Of a stretch of 64,000 bases of DNA, positions 51,273-59,846 are shown in pieces. Location of the stretch: assembly GCF_001629705.1 (NCBI RefSeq), contig NZ_CP015378.1, positions 868,001 to 932,000 of the forward strand, in the 5' to 3' direction. The first letter of the stretch is position 1. Every line of letters begins with the position of its first letter. A model generated the notes under the pieces. It was given only the letters and a program-made list of their open reading frames with translations, searched no databases and was not told the DNA's origin. The position numbers were made by a program, and so were the translations under genes. Source of the stretch: Fictibacillus phosphorivorans. GTDB lineage: Bacteria > Bacillota > Bacilli > Bacillales > Fictibacillaceae.

Positions 51273-52178
51273 GTGAAAAAAGTAAAGGCGGCGATTATTG
51301 GTTCGGGCAATATTGGCACAGACTTAATGTATAAACTCCAAAGAAGTGATGATCTTGAACTTACAGCAATGTTCGGAATCGATATGAAGTCTGAAGGGTT
51401 AAGGCGTGCAAACTCTGCTGGATACCGAGTGTTTACAAATGGCATTGATGACTTTATTGATAGACCAGATCTGGCTGACATTGTGTTTGATGCAACTTCA
51501 GCTAAAGCTCATCTTCGTCATGCACAACTTTTAAAAGATATGGGAAAGACTGTGATAGATCTTACTCCTGCGGCGATTGGCCCCTTCGTATGTCCTCCTG
51601 TTAATTTTAGTGAACATATAGAATCACAGAACATTAATATGATTACGTGCGGCGGACAAGCAACAATTCCGATTATCCATGCGGTCAATTCTGTTGCAGA
51701 TGTCTCGTATGGAGAGATCGTTGCAACGATCTCATCATCAAGTGCAGGACCAGGAACACGTGAGAACATCGATGAATTCACACTAACTACGAGACGTGGA
51801 ATTGAGGAAGTCGGCGGAGCGGAGAGAGGAAAAGCAATCATCATCCTAAATCCAGCAGATCCCCCTATTCTCATGAGGTCGACGATATATTGCGAAGTTA
51901 AAGAGATAGATGAAGATAAGATACGAAAAGCAATCTGCGAAATGGAAAACAGCGTTAAAAGCTATGTACCTGGCTATCGAGTGAAAAGTGATCCTCTATT
52001 CGATGGGAATCGGGTAACGGTATTTGTTGAAGTAGAAGGAGCCGGTGATTATTTTCCGAGATATGCTGGGAATCTAGATATTATGACCTCAGCTGCAAGA
52101 CAAGCTGGCGAAATGGTTGCGAAGCGTTTGATAGGAAAGTCGAACATGAATAAGGCGGTGACAGCAAATGATGCGTAA
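51273..52178 (+). CDS. mhpF: Acetaldehyde dehydrogenase (acylating)
   Basis: The 301-residue enzyme oxidises acetaldehyde with CoA and NAD to acetyl-CoA. The N-terminal NAD loop is [16 protein letters not shown]. The catalytic Cys lies in [17 protein letters not shown] and the Asn-rich block is [16 protein letters not shown]. In this family it is channelled to the aldolase encoded next, with which it overlaps by 11 bases. The start is GTG after GAAAGGATC. Confidence 0.93.
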   Translation: MKKVKAAIIGSGNIGTDLMYKLQRSDDLELTAMFGIDMKSEGLRRANSAGYRVFTNGIDDFIDRPDLADIVFDATSAKAHLRHAQLLKDMGKTVIDLTPAAIGPFVCPPVNFSEHIESQNINMITCGGQATIPIIHAVNSVADVSYGEIVATISSSSAGPGTRENIDEFTLTTRRGIEEVGGAERGKAIIILNPADPPILMRSTIYCEVKEIDEDKIRKAICEMENSVKSYVPGYRVKSDPLFDGNRVTVFVEVEGAGDYFPRYAGNLDIMTSAARQAGEMVAKRLIGKSNMNKAVTANDA

Positions 52179-53190
52179 AAGCGCGTTGCCTCTAAAATTT
52201 ACAGAAGTCTGTCTGCGTGATGGCAGTCACGTTATGTCGCATCAGTTCACAGAAAGACAAGTATATGATGCGGCAAAGTCACTTGATGAAGCAGGTATGC
52301 ATTACATCGAGGTCAGCCATGGCGATGGATTAGGCGGTTCCACCTTGCAGTACGGAAGATCTCTTATCGATGAGATGAAGTTAATAGAGACAGCGGCTGG
52401 AGTATGTAAAAATGCAAAAATTGCCGTCCTCTTAATTCCGGGGATTGGAACCGTTCATGAATTAAAGAAGGCACATGAGTTGGGAGCTAGTCTCGTTCGT
52501 GTTGCAACTCATGTTACAGAGGCTGATGTTTCAGCCCAACATATACACATGGCTCGTGAACTGGGAATGGAAGTATGCGGGTTTTTAATGATGGCCCACT
52601 CGGCTCCTGTTCAAAAGCTTGTTGAACAAGCAAAGTTGATGGAGTCATATGGTGCAGAAGGTGTTTATGTAACCGATTCTGCAGGAGCATTATTGCCGCA
52701 TGAAGTAAAAGAAAAAATTGCGGCTTTGCGGGGATCACTTGATATTGAAGTCGGATTTCACGCACATAACAATCTATCAGTAGCAGTTGCTAATACACTT
52801 GTTGCGATTGAAGAAGGAGCGACACGCATCGATGGAAGTGTCCGCTGTTTAGGTGCAGGAGCAGGAAATACGCAAACAGAGGTATTGCTTGCTGTACTTG
52901 AGCGCATGGGAATACACACAGGTATTGATCTCTACAAAATGATGGACCTAGCAGAAGATGTAATCGGACCGATGCTGCCGGGTGCACAGGAAATTCGAAG
53001 AGGAAGTTTAGCTATGGGATATGCAGGGGTTTATTCAAGCTTTCTTTTGCATGCAGAACGTGCGGGTAAACGCTTTGGTGTGGATTCAAGAGATATCTTA
53101 ATAGAATTAGGCAAACGAAAAGCCGTAGGTGGCCAAGAGGATCTAATCCTAGAAGTTGCAGCTGACCTAAAAGCCAAACTGGAGGTGTAG
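52168..53190 (+). CDS. dmpG: 4-Hydroxy-2-oxovalerate aldolase
   Basis: The 340-residue HMGL-like class-II aldolase splits 4-hydroxy-2-oxovalerate to pyruvate and acetaldehyde. Seen are [16 protein letters not shown] with catalytic Arg and metal Asp, [27 protein letters not shown] and [16 protein letters not shown] with the metal His pair. [19 protein letters not shown] follows. Tandem ATG codons (52168, 52171) lie within the dehydrogenase gene end. It is the DmpG partner of the DmpF-type dehydrogenase. Confidence 0.93.
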   Translation: MMRKSALPLKFTEVCLRDGSHVMSHQFTERQVYDAAKSLDEAGMHYIEVSHGDGLGGSTLQYGRSLIDEMKLIETAAGVCKNAKIAVLLIPGIGTVHELKKAHELGASLVRVATHVTEADVSAQHIHMARELGMEVCGFLMMAHSAPVQKLVEQAKLMESYGAEGVYVTDSAGALLPHEVKEKIAALRGSLDIEVGFHAHNNLSVAVANTLVAIEEGATRIDGSVRCLGAGAGNTQTEVLLAVLERMGIHTGIDLYKMMDLAEDVIGPMLPGAQEIRRGSLAMGYAGVYSSFLLHAERAGKRFGVDSRDILIELGKRKAVGGQEDLILEVAADLKAKLEV

Positions 53191-53193
53191 AAG

Positions 53194-53994
53194 ATGACGG
53201 TTACGAATAAGACGAAAGTGGATTTGGTTGATTATCTGTTAAGAGCGGAAAGTGATGTGACGGAAGTGGTCAAGATTACAGACCAATATCCTGAACTATC
53301 TATTGAAGAAGCATACGATCTGCAAAAAAAATTGATCGAAAGACGCATGGAGAAGACACAAACAAAGCGTATAGGCATTAAGCTTGGACTAACGAGTAAA
53401 GCAAAGCAAGAGATGATGGGTATTCATGAAGCGATTTACGGTTATCTGTTGAGTGATATGCTCGCATTCGAGTGGGAACCTCTTCAGCAACACCGTCTCA
53501 TCCACCCAAAAGCTGAACCAGAGATCGCTTTTATCATGGGTGAAGATTTAATAGGAAAAGATGTGACAGCATCAGATGTTATGAATGCAGCAAAGTATGT
53601 GGTAGCTGCGATCGAAGTGATCGACAGCCGTTACAAGGACTTCCGTTTTACACTTCCGGATGTTGTGGCAGACAATTGCTCATCAGCCAAATTAATTTTA
53701 GGCAGCAAGCTAGTTCGTCCTGAAGAACTTGATCTGGCGAATATCGGAATGGTGATGAGTAAGAATGGAGAGATGATGACAACCGGTGCTGGTTCGGCTG
53801 TTCTTGGACATCCTGCAGAAGCGGTAGCTTGGGCTGTTCAAAAGCTTGCCGAGCGTGGTGAAGGTTTATGTAAAGGAGATATCGTTTTGAGCGGGGCATT
53901 ATCTGAAGCGATCGCTTTTGATATGGATGATACAATCGTCGCACAGTTCGATGGTCTAGGTTCTGTTACACTTTCTTCGAGATATGTGAAGTAG
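53194..53994 (+). CDS. 4-Oxalocrotonate decarboxylase
   Basis: The 266-residue protein is a paralogue of the hydratase at 50460, with RIGIKLGLTSKAKQEMMGIHEAIYGYLL, KAEPEIAFIMGEDL, AAIEVIDSRYKDFRFTLPDVVADNCSSAK and TGAGSAVLGHPAEAVAWAVQKL. In nba, dmp and xyl pathways this partner removes CO2 from 2-oxo-3-hexenedioate to form 2-oxopent-4-enoate. It begins three bases after the aldolase stop codon and ends 10 bases before the tautomerase. Confidence 0.88.
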   Translation: MTVTNKTKVDLVDYLLRAESDVTEVVKITDQYPELSIEEAYDLQKKLIERRMEKTQTKRIGIKLGLTSKAKQEMMGIHEAIYGYLLSDMLAFEWEPLQQHRLIHPKAEPEIAFIMGEDLIGKDVTASDVMNAAKYVVAAIEVIDSRYKDFRFTLPDVVADNCSSAKLILGSKLVRPEELDLANIGMVMSKNGEMMTTGAGSAVLGHPAEAVAWAVQKLAERGEGLCKGDIVLSGALSEAIAFDMDDTIVAQFDGLGSVTLSSRYVK

Positions 53995-54004
53995 GTGAAG
54001 AATG

Positions 54005-54184
54005 ATGCCGATTATTCAAGTTCAAGTGATAGAAGGTCGTACAGATGAACAGTTGAGCAACCTGATGGATCGCTTAACGGTGGCAGCTGCTGAATCATTG
54101 GATGTAAAAAAAGAACAAGTCCGCGTGCTGATCCAAGAGATTCCCAACAAACATTGGGGAGTAGGCGGAAAACCAAAGCGTTAA
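54005..54184 (+). CDS. 4-Oxalocrotonate tautomerase
   Basis: This 59-residue protein interconverts the enol and keto forms of 4-oxalocrotonate. The family uses an N-terminal Pro exposed by removal of Met. Two ATG codons stand in tandem at 54002 and 54005. Only the second puts Pro next to Met (MPIIQVQVIEGR), so I take it as the start. The conserved Arg residues of the active site are in EGRTDEQ and VRVLIQEIP. It closes the operon, and a terminator follows. Confidence 0.93.
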   Translation: MPIIQVQVIEGRTDEQLSNLMDRLTVAAAESLDVKKEQVRVLIQEIPNKHWGVGGKPKR

Positions 54185-54199
54185 GAGCGAGAGATGAGA

Positions 54200-54231
54200 C
54201 CCTTTGCTAAGCAAAGGGTTTTCTTTTTTTG
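54200..54231 (+). terminator. Terminator of the anthranilate operon
   Basis: CCCTTTGC / GCAAAGGG with a three-base loop, followed by TTTTCTTTTTTT. Confidence 0.9.
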
Positions 54232-54234
54232 TTT

Positions 54235-54454
54235 GTGAGCGATTCTTAAGATTTGTGAGCGATTCTTGAGATTTGTGAGCGATTCTTGAGATTTGTGAGC
54301 GGTTCTTGAGATTTGTGAGCGATTCTTGAGATTTGTGAGCGATTCTTTAAATTTGTGAGCGATTCTTGGGATTTGTGAGCGATTCTTGGGATTTGTGAGC
54401 GGTTCTTGAGATTTGTGAGCAAGTCACGAGATTCACGACCGATACCAGAAATTC
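54235..54454. repeat. Tandem 20-bp repeat, nine clean copies plus two decayed (locus 6)
   Basis: The unit is GTGAGCGATTCTTGAGATTT. Nine copies run from 54235 to 54414 with one to three changes each (GGTTC for GATTC, TTAAG, TTTAA or TTGGG in the middle). Two degenerate copies follow at 54415 and 54435. It starts right after the operon terminator and ends 115 bases before the catalase start. No protein reading is plausible because the 20-base period shifts frame each unit. Confidence 0.95.
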
Positions 54455-54569
54455 GTGCTATTTCTTATTCCTTTATTATAACCGCTCAATCTTCTCATGA
54501 AATAATCGGCATAGTACAATCTTGACATCACATACCCTTAAACGACATGCAATCGGAGGAGGGAGCTTT

Positions 54570-55466
54570 ATGTTTAAACGCTTTAACCGGCTGGCGATCG
54601 AACTGCCGACACCGACCAATCCTGATGCGAATGCAGCAGCTGCAGTTCAAGAATTGCTAGGAGGCCGTTTTGGTGAGATGTCGACTCTTAATAACTATAT
54701 GTATCAATCTTTTAACTTTAGAAAAAGAGGGAAACTTAAGCCGTTCTTTGACCTAGTCTCAAGTATTACTGCTGAAGAATTTGGCCATGTTGAGCTTGTT
54801 TCACACACGATCAACATGATGATCTATGGTACGACGCATCCTGGAGATGTGAACGACGCACCTATGGCAGCTGCTACCGATAAACGGAACACCCAGCATT
54901 TTATTGGTACGGCACAAACATCCTTTCCTTTTGATTCGATGGGTAAAGCTTGGAACGGCGATTATGTGTTCAGCAGTGGGAATCTACTTCTTGATCTTCT
55001 GCATAATTTTTTCTTAGAGTGTGGAGCAAGAACGCATAAGATGAGAGTTTACGAGATGACGAGTAACCCTGTTGCTAGAGAAATGATCGGCTATCTTCTT
55101 GTGCGCGGTGGAGTGCATGTTTTGGCTTACGCAAAAGCGATCGAGATGGTAACGGGTGTTGATATTAAAAAAATGCTTCCAGTTCCTGATCTAGAGAACT
55201 CAGCATTTGAAACGACGAGGAAATTTGAGGCTGAAGGGGTACACCGGAAGTTATATACGTTTAGTGATACGGATTATCGAGATATCGCGTTAATATGGGC
55301 AGGTCAGCATCCGTTAGGTGGTCCATTAGAAACGGTGATCGGTGCGCCAGCTGGTGCTCCGATGCCAGAATTACGTTCGATTTCTGAAGAGTTTGCACCA
55401 GGTATCTCTCATGAGGATTTTATGCAGATTGCTGAAAGACTGAAGAAGAATGCAGGAATAAGTTGA
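54570..55466 (+). CDS. Manganese catalase
   Basis: The 298-residue non-haem catalase has a ferritin-like four-helix core that binds two Mn ions. Glu and His ligand segments are visible in SITAEEFGHVELVSHTINMM, NFFLECGARTHKMRVYEM and YLLVRGGVHVLAYAKAIE. In spore formers such proteins are often coat or stress proteins. I chose the ATG at 54570, which follows GGAGGAGGGAG; the longer frame from 54522 lacks a site. It decomposes hydrogen peroxide. Confidence 0.92.
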   Translation: MFKRFNRLAIELPTPTNPDANAAAAVQELLGGRFGEMSTLNNYMYQSFNFRKRGKLKPFFDLVSSITAEEFGHVELVSHTINMMIYGTTHPGDVNDAPMAAATDKRNTQHFIGTAQTSFPFDSMGKAWNGDYVFSSGNLLLDLLHNFFLECGARTHKMRVYEMTSNPVAREMIGYLLVRGGVHVLAYAKAIEMVTGVDIKKMLPVPDLENSAFETTRKFEAEGVHRKLYTFSDTDYRDIALIWAGQHPLGGPLETVIGAPAGAPMPELRSISEEFAPGISHEDFMQIAERLKKNAGIS

Positions 55467-55468
55467 TC

Positions 55469-55496
55469 AACCGGCGTGTAATCGTCGGTTTTTTTT
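55469..55496 (+). terminator. Terminator of the manganese catalase gene
   Basis: AACCGGCG / CGTCGGTT, 6-nt loop, T-run of eight. Confidence 0.85.
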
Positions 55497-55553
55497 GTGG
55501 TATGATTTATTAAGTTTATAGATTTTGTAAGAAAGTGAAGGGAAGTACGGTAG

Positions 55554-56375
55554 ATGACATACAGACAAATTAAGTGGTTGATCCTGCTCATTCCAACAAT
55601 TTCTGTTGGCTTATGGGAATACGTTAGACATACGGTGCTATTGCCTTATATATCTATGAGCATGGGAAACTGGCTCTCTACCATCATCGTATTTCTGGTT
55701 ACGCTTTATTTTTTAAATATCTTGTTTGGTAGATTAGAGCGGATGCAGCAAGAACTTCAGAGAGAAAGGTCTGAAAAAGCGGTCTTAGAAGAACGAGAAA
55801 AAATTGCAAAAGAGCTTCATGATGGTATCGCACAGTCTTTATTTTTTCTCTCGGTTCAAGTGAATAAGTTAGGAAGTGAGTTTAGTAAAGATGATCATTC
55901 ATATAATAAACTAAAAAAAACGTTGCAGCACATTCACGATGATACGCGAAGTGCGATTCAAAATCTTAGAAACTTACCGGCCGAAGCTGATATTTCGTGG
56001 ACACGATCTTTGAATGCATTCCTCAATGATATGGAGTCGCAGCATGACATCGAGATACATCGCGATTGGAGTTTGAAAGATGAAGATCTTACTTCAAAAG
56101 AAAAGATCGAGCTTTTTGCTTGTGTACGCGAAGCGATCATTAATGTGATCAAACATGCAGACACGAACGAAGTATGGTTGAAAACGAGCACAACTCCAAA
56201 AGGTTGGATCTGTACCATAGTAGATTATGGATTGGGATTTGATTCCCATGAGCCAACAGAAGGATTCGGACTAAAAATACTACAAGACAGAGCGTATTCT
56301 ATGGACTGGAAACTAAAGATCACCAGCACGAAAGGAAATACCACGGTTATGATTGAGAAGGAGGAACTTGCATGA
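55554..56375 (+). CDS. NarL-type sensor histidine kinase
   Basis: The 273-residue kinase has two N-terminal membrane helices (about 7-24 and 40-58) with almost no extracellular loop, then a coiled coil. A HisKA_3 dimerisation segment carries the phospho-acceptor H89 in IAKELHDGIAQ, and the ATPase domain includes REAIINVIKHADTNEVWL and EGFGLKILQDR. The signal is probably sensed in or near the membrane. It overlaps the response regulator gene by four bases (ATGA). Confidence 0.9.
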   Translation: MTYRQIKWLILLIPTISVGLWEYVRHTVLLPYISMSMGNWLSTIIVFLVTLYFLNILFGRLERMQQELQRERSEKAVLEEREKIAKELHDGIAQSLFFLSVQVNKLGSEFSKDDHSYNKLKKTLQHIHDDTRSAIQNLRNLPAEADISWTRSLNAFLNDMESQHDIEIHRDWSLKDEDLTSKEKIELFACVREAIINVIKHADTNEVWLKTSTTPKGWICTIVDYGLGFDSHEPTEGFGLKILQDRAYSMDWKLKITSTKGNTTVMIEKEELA

Positions 56376-57004
56376 CACAGCCTATTCGTTTATTGATTGT
56401 AGATGATCATCATCTAGCTCGAGAAGGTGTGAAAGAGATTCTTGAGTGTCAGACTGAGTTTGAAATTGTTGGTGAAGCATCTAACGGAATACAAGCGATA
56501 GAGAAGACAAAAACTCTTATGCCCGATCTTGTTCTTATGGATATTTCTATGCCAAAGATGAATGGATTTGAAGCGACTAAAGAAATCAAGAAGCAGTTTC
56601 CCAACGTAAAAGTCGTCATCATGACGGTTTCTTACGACATTACGGATTGGTTTGAAGCTTTAAAGCGGGGGGCACAAGGATATCTTCTCAAAAATTTGAA
56701 TACAGAAGATATGTTAAACGGATTAAAAGCTTATGCCATGGATGAAATACCGATGTCGAAAGAGATGGCTTTTCGCATTTGGAAAGAGTTTAAGAGGGAT
56801 GGACAAGCAGAGCAAGCTCTATCGGTTCGGGAACAGGATGTGCTTCAACTGGTAGCAAAGGGACATTCCAATAAGGAAATCTCAAAAGTTCTCAATATCT
56901 CGGAGAATACGGTTAAAACGCATATGAAGAACATATTGGGAAAACTGCATCTAGAAAATCGTGTACAATTAGCGAGTTACGCTTACGATAACGGAATCGT
57001 TTAA
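56372..57004 (+). CDS. NarL/LuxR-family response regulator
   Basis: The 210-residue regulator has a receiver with the phospho-acceptor Asp in DLVLMDISMPKMNG and the conserved Lys in GYLLKNLN. A C-terminal LuxR helix-turn-helix reads SVREQDVLQLVAKGHSNKEI then SENTVKTHMKNIL. It partners the kinase before it. The PepSY gene lies 119 bases downstream in the same direction, making PepSY and SCO plausible targets. A palindrome just after its stop codon could be its binding site. Confidence 0.92.
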   Translation: MTQPIRLLIVDDHHLAREGVKEILECQTEFEIVGEASNGIQAIEKTKTLMPDLVLMDISMPKMNGFEATKEIKKQFPNVKVVIMTVSYDITDWFEALKRGAQGYLLKNLNTEDMLNGLKAYAMDEIPMSKEMAFRIWKEFKRDGQAEQALSVREQDVLQLVAKGHSNKEISKVLNISENTVKTHMKNILGKLHLENRVQLASYAYDNGIV

Positions 57005-57010
57005 ATTCCA

Positions 57011-57028
57011 GTGTCATACAATTGACAC
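57011..57028 (+). promoter_or_regulatory. Palindrome upstream of the PepSY gene, candidate response-regulator site
   Basis: GTGTCA-TACAAT-TGACAC is a perfect 6-bp inverted repeat with 6-bp spacer. Its right arm includes a TTGACA that could serve as a -35. Confidence 0.5.
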
Positions 57029-57039
57029 AATTTTATTTT

Positions 57040-57067
57040 GGTAATCACCCTTTAGAGTGATTACCAT
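57040..57067. other. Strong RNA hairpin before the PepSY gene
   Basis: GGTAATCAC / GTGATTACC with an 8-nt loop lies between the response regulator and PepSY genes. The downstream T content is poor for a plus-strand terminator, so it may be a weak terminator or a 5'-UTR structure. Confidence 0.5.
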
Positions 57068-57123
57068 TTCCAGCTTGTTGTTTATACTTTTCCATATTGA
57101 GTACGAATAAGGAGAAAATAAAT

Positions 57124-58497
57124 ATGCAAGCAACAGCTTATAAGTTACCAGAAAACAACGAGAATGCTTCAAAAAAAACCAACAGTCTCTATCAGACGTT
57201 TTGGAGATGGCATTTTTATGGCGGTATTATATTTGCACCTTTTTTGATTTTACTTGCTATTAGTGGAGCATTATATTTGTTCCAAGCTGAAATCGAAACG
57301 ATGATCTATAAAGACAAGATCATTGTTCAAAAAGGCGATCAACCTCTTCCGCTCTCGCAGCAGATTGATAACGTTCAAGCGAAGTATCCTGATGCAGAAA
57401 TCGGTTCGGTCAGACTTCCGAAAGAAGATAATCGAGCTACTTTAGTAAAAGTGATAGAAAATGATGTTGTTACACAGGTTTATGTAAACCCATACACAGC
57501 GTCTATAACAGGAACGATACTTGATGAAGATCATTTCAAAAATGTTGTCGCTAAGCTTCACAGTGAATGGATTGTTGGAGGAACGTTCATTAACCGGTTC
57601 GTTGAGCTAGCCGCATGTTGGACAATCATCATTTTGGTAACAGGGCTTTACATTTGGTGGCCAAGAAACAAGAAGACTTTCATGGGAACGATCTTTCCGC
57701 GCCTTAATAAGAATGGCCGCATGTTCTGGAGAGATCTTCACGCAGTGACAGCGTTCTGGCTGTCGTTGATGATACTAATCCTTATCGTTACTGGGCTGCC
57801 ATGGTCAGGTGTGATGGGAGAACAGATCAATAAGCTGGCGACGAATGCAAATGCAGGTTATCCAACTTATGCATTTATGGCGCCAACGGCAGAAAAGACA
57901 ACAGATGAGATCGCAGAAGATATTCCATGGGCAACGGAGAACAATCCAGCTCCAACATCAACAAAAGATGACGGATCACTTTCTGTTGATCAAGTGATGT
58001 ACTTAGCTCAAGAGAACAAGATTCAAAAGCCTTACACGATTTCAATGCCAGCAGGAGAAGATGGCGTATTTACTGTTGCTTCTTCAAGAGATAAACCGAA
58101 AAATGAAGCTACCGTCTACTTTAACCAGTATAACGGAGAAATAGTAGAAGATGTTAGGTTTAGTGATTACGGCTGGATGGCTAAAGCGATTTCGATCGGA
58201 ATTGCGCTGCATGAAGGTCATTATTTTGGTCTGGCTAATCAAATTTTAGGAGCAATAGCTGCTCTCGGTTTAGTAGCGATCGTCATCTTTTCTCTCATCA
58301 TGTGGAAGAAACGTAAGCCTTCTGGAAAATTAGGAGTACCAAAAAAATCGGACAAGAAGCTAAAACCGTGGATCATCATCCTCATGGTCATAACAGGTAT
58401 TGTTATGCCACTCGCAGGGATCTCTTTCGTATTCGTATTTTTACTAGATCGCTTTGTAATACCGCGAGTAAAACCACTTCAGGCTTGGTTGTCATAA
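57124..58497 (+). CDS. PepSY-associated transmembrane protein (PiuB-like)
   Basis: The 457-residue membrane protein has four strong helices: FYGGIIFAPFLILLAISGALYLF, ELAACWTIIILVTGLYIWW, FWLSLMILILIVTGL and ILGAIAALGLVAIVIFSLIMW. A fifth hydrophobic stretch lies near the end. Extracytoplasmic PepSY-like segments sit between them. Family members with conserved His residues in helices are linked to iron or haem reduction and to copper. The ATG at 57124 follows AAGGAG. It is coupled with an SCO gene 22 bases downstream. Confidence 0.87.
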   Translation: MQATAYKLPENNENASKKTNSLYQTFWRWHFYGGIIFAPFLILLAISGALYLFQAEIETMIYKDKIIVQKGDQPLPLSQQIDNVQAKYPDAEIGSVRLPKEDNRATLVKVIENDVVTQVYVNPYTASITGTILDEDHFKNVVAKLHSEWIVGGTFINRFVELAACWTIIILVTGLYIWWPRNKKTFMGTIFPRLNKNGRMFWRDLHAVTAFWLSLMILILIVTGLPWSGVMGEQINKLATNANAGYPTYAFMAPTAEKTTDEIAEDIPWATENNPAPTSTKDDGSLSVDQVMYLAQENKIQKPYTISMPAGEDGVFTVASSRDKPKNEATVYFNQYNGEIVEDVRFSDYGWMAKAISIGIALHEGHYFGLANQILGAIAALGLVAIVIFSLIMWKKRKPSGKLGVPKKSDKKLKPWIIILMVITGIVMPLAGISFVFVFLLDRFVIPRVKPLQAWLS

Positions 58498-58519
58498 AAT
58501 TATTAGAGGTGAAGAAAAA

Positions 58520-59161
58520 ATGAAAAGAATGATACTGATCTTTGGTCTAGTGCTGACGATGGCAATATTGTCAGCATGCGGTTCAGATGGATCAAAGGAC
58601 GAACACGAGAATCATAAAAACCACGAACAACATAATAGCGAAAGCAAGAAAACGTCTCAGTCATTAGACTGGGACGTTCAGTCGTTTTCTTTTAAAGACC
58701 AAAACGAGGCTGAATTTGGATTGGAAGATTTAAAAGGGAAAGTGTGGATGGCGAATTTTATCTTCACGAACTGTACAACAGTATGCCCGCCTATGACAGC
58801 ACATATGGCTAAACTTCAAGGAATGGCAAAAGAAGAGAAGGTTGATGTAGAATTTGTTTCTTTCTCTATCGATCCAAAAAGAGATAATGCTGATGCATTG
58901 AAGAAGTTTGGTGAAAACTATGACGCAGACTTTTCGAACTGGCACTTTCTTGGTGGCTATGAAGAGAAACAGATTGAACAGTTAGCAAGAGATTCATTCA
59001 AAACACCAGTTGTGGCTGATCCTAACTCAGACCAGTTCATCCATGCATCAGCCTTCTTCTTAGTAGATAAAGAAGGAAAAGTCGTATCCAGATATGATGG
59101 AGTAGAAAATACACCATACGAAGAGATAATTGCAGATATGAAAAATAGACTGAAAAAGTAA
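58520..59161 (+). CDS. SCO family copper-chaperone lipoprotein
   Basis: The 213-residue lipoprotein has lipobox LSAC with C20. A His-rich linker (HENHKNHEQHN, about 28-38) may hold metal. The SCO thioredoxin fold has the copper site C84-x3-C88 in NCTTVCPPM and H174 in DQFIHASAFF. SCO proteins deliver copper to the CuA site of cytochrome c oxidase. The pairing with PepSY and a two-component system suggests envelope copper or redox control. The His-rich linker looks longer than in typical members. Confidence 0.9.
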   Translation: MKRMILIFGLVLTMAILSACGSDGSKDEHENHKNHEQHNSESKKTSQSLDWDVQSFSFKDQNEAEFGLEDLKGKVWMANFIFTNCTTVCPPMTAHMAKLQGMAKEEKVDVEFVSFSIDPKRDNADALKKFGENYDADFSNWHFLGGYEEKQIEQLARDSFKTPVVADPNSDQFIHASAFFLVDKEGKVVSRYDGVENTPYEEIIADMKNRLKK

Positions 59162-59233
59162 ACCAGCTTTTTGGGGTAGTAGAAATAGAGCAAACACCCC
59201 GGTGGAAAAAGGAAAGCTGAGGAAAAGCAAAAT

Positions 59234-59264
59234 AGTTGGGGGTCAGACCCCCAACTGTTTTTGC
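59234..59264 (+). terminator. Terminator of the PepSY-SCO unit, GGGGTCAGACCCC type
   Basis: AGTTGGGGGTC and GACCCCCAACT are perfect 11-base arms around a single A, followed by GTTTTTG. The core GGGGTCAGACCCC is a palindrome I recall from many genomes. Confidence 0.8.
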
Positions 59265-59368
59265 ATTTGTTCACACAATAGTTATGGTTTGGAAGTCTAT
59301 CTTCTACATACTTATGATAAAACTATAGGTAGAATCGTCATTATGTAATAATGGAGGTATATTCAGTT

Positions 59369-59650
59369 ATGAATCCAATAAAAACGTTAAAAACGGTAGG
59401 GTATCTTGAAGGAGCTTCGTTCTTGATCCTTCTTTTCATCGCCATGCCGTTGAAGTATTTCTTAGATCAGCCGATGGCCGTATCAATTGTTGGTGCTCTA
59501 CACGGTCTATTGTTCGTTCTTTATATTCTAGTCATTCTGTATGTGTATAACGTGAAGAAGTGGCCGATTATGCGTGCATTCTTGGCATTAGTTTCTTCTG
59601 TACTGCCTTTCGGACCATTCATTTTCGATCGTAAGTTTTTAAAAGATTAA
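59369..59650 (+). CDS. DUF3817 family small membrane protein
   Basis: The 93-residue protein has three hydrophobic helices: GASFLILLFIAMPLKYF, VGALHGLLFVLYILVILYVY and AFLALVSSVLPFGPFIFD. The opening YLEGASFLIL and central GALHGLLF are the DUF3817 marks. The function is unknown; the domain also occurs next to transporters. I chose the ATG at 59369, with GGAGG upstream. It has its own terminator. Confidence 0.85.
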   Translation: MNPIKTLKTVGYLEGASFLILLFIAMPLKYFLDQPMAVSIVGALHGLLFVLYILVILYVYNVKKWPIMRAFLALVSSVLPFGPFIFDRKFLKD

Positions 59651-59659
59651 TACTGTTTG

Positions 59660-59695
59660 AGGGAGCCTCCTTATTTAGGAAGGCTCTCTTTTTTA
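59660..59695 (+). terminator. Terminator of the DUF3817 gene
   Basis: GAGCCT pairs with AGGCTC, extended by CCT/AGG with one bulge, followed by TTTTTT. Confidence 0.8.
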
Positions 59696-59726
59696 TGAGG
59701 TAAAAGGTAGAGAAGGTGTGTCATCA

Positions 59727-59846
59727 TTTGTCGAAAAGCCTATATTTTTCGATTTTGACTTAATTGAAGCTGAATCAGACTTAATTATTTACTTTTAGAC
59801 TTAATCGATAGCGTTTTTAGCTTAATTACTAGCGACCAAGACTTAA
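59727..59846. repeat. Phased 20-22 bp degenerate repeat array, GACTTAAT family (locus 3)
   Basis: The array opens with the anchor TTTGTCGAAAAGCCTATA (59727-59744), as at 10 and 20 kb. It continues with a different unit: GACTTAATT, GACTTAATT, GACTTAATC, GCTTAATTA and GACTTAATA recur every 20-22 bases with variable filler. The rest of the gap up to 60080 shows no gene that I can support. Confidence 0.7.

Noticed and set aside
54235..54454. CRISPR array
   Set aside because: Units are contiguous 20-mers without unique spacers of 30-40 bases, and no cas genes are present.
57040..57067. Riboswitch in front of the PepSY gene
   Set aside because: Only a single hairpin is visible; no conserved aptamer core was recognised.
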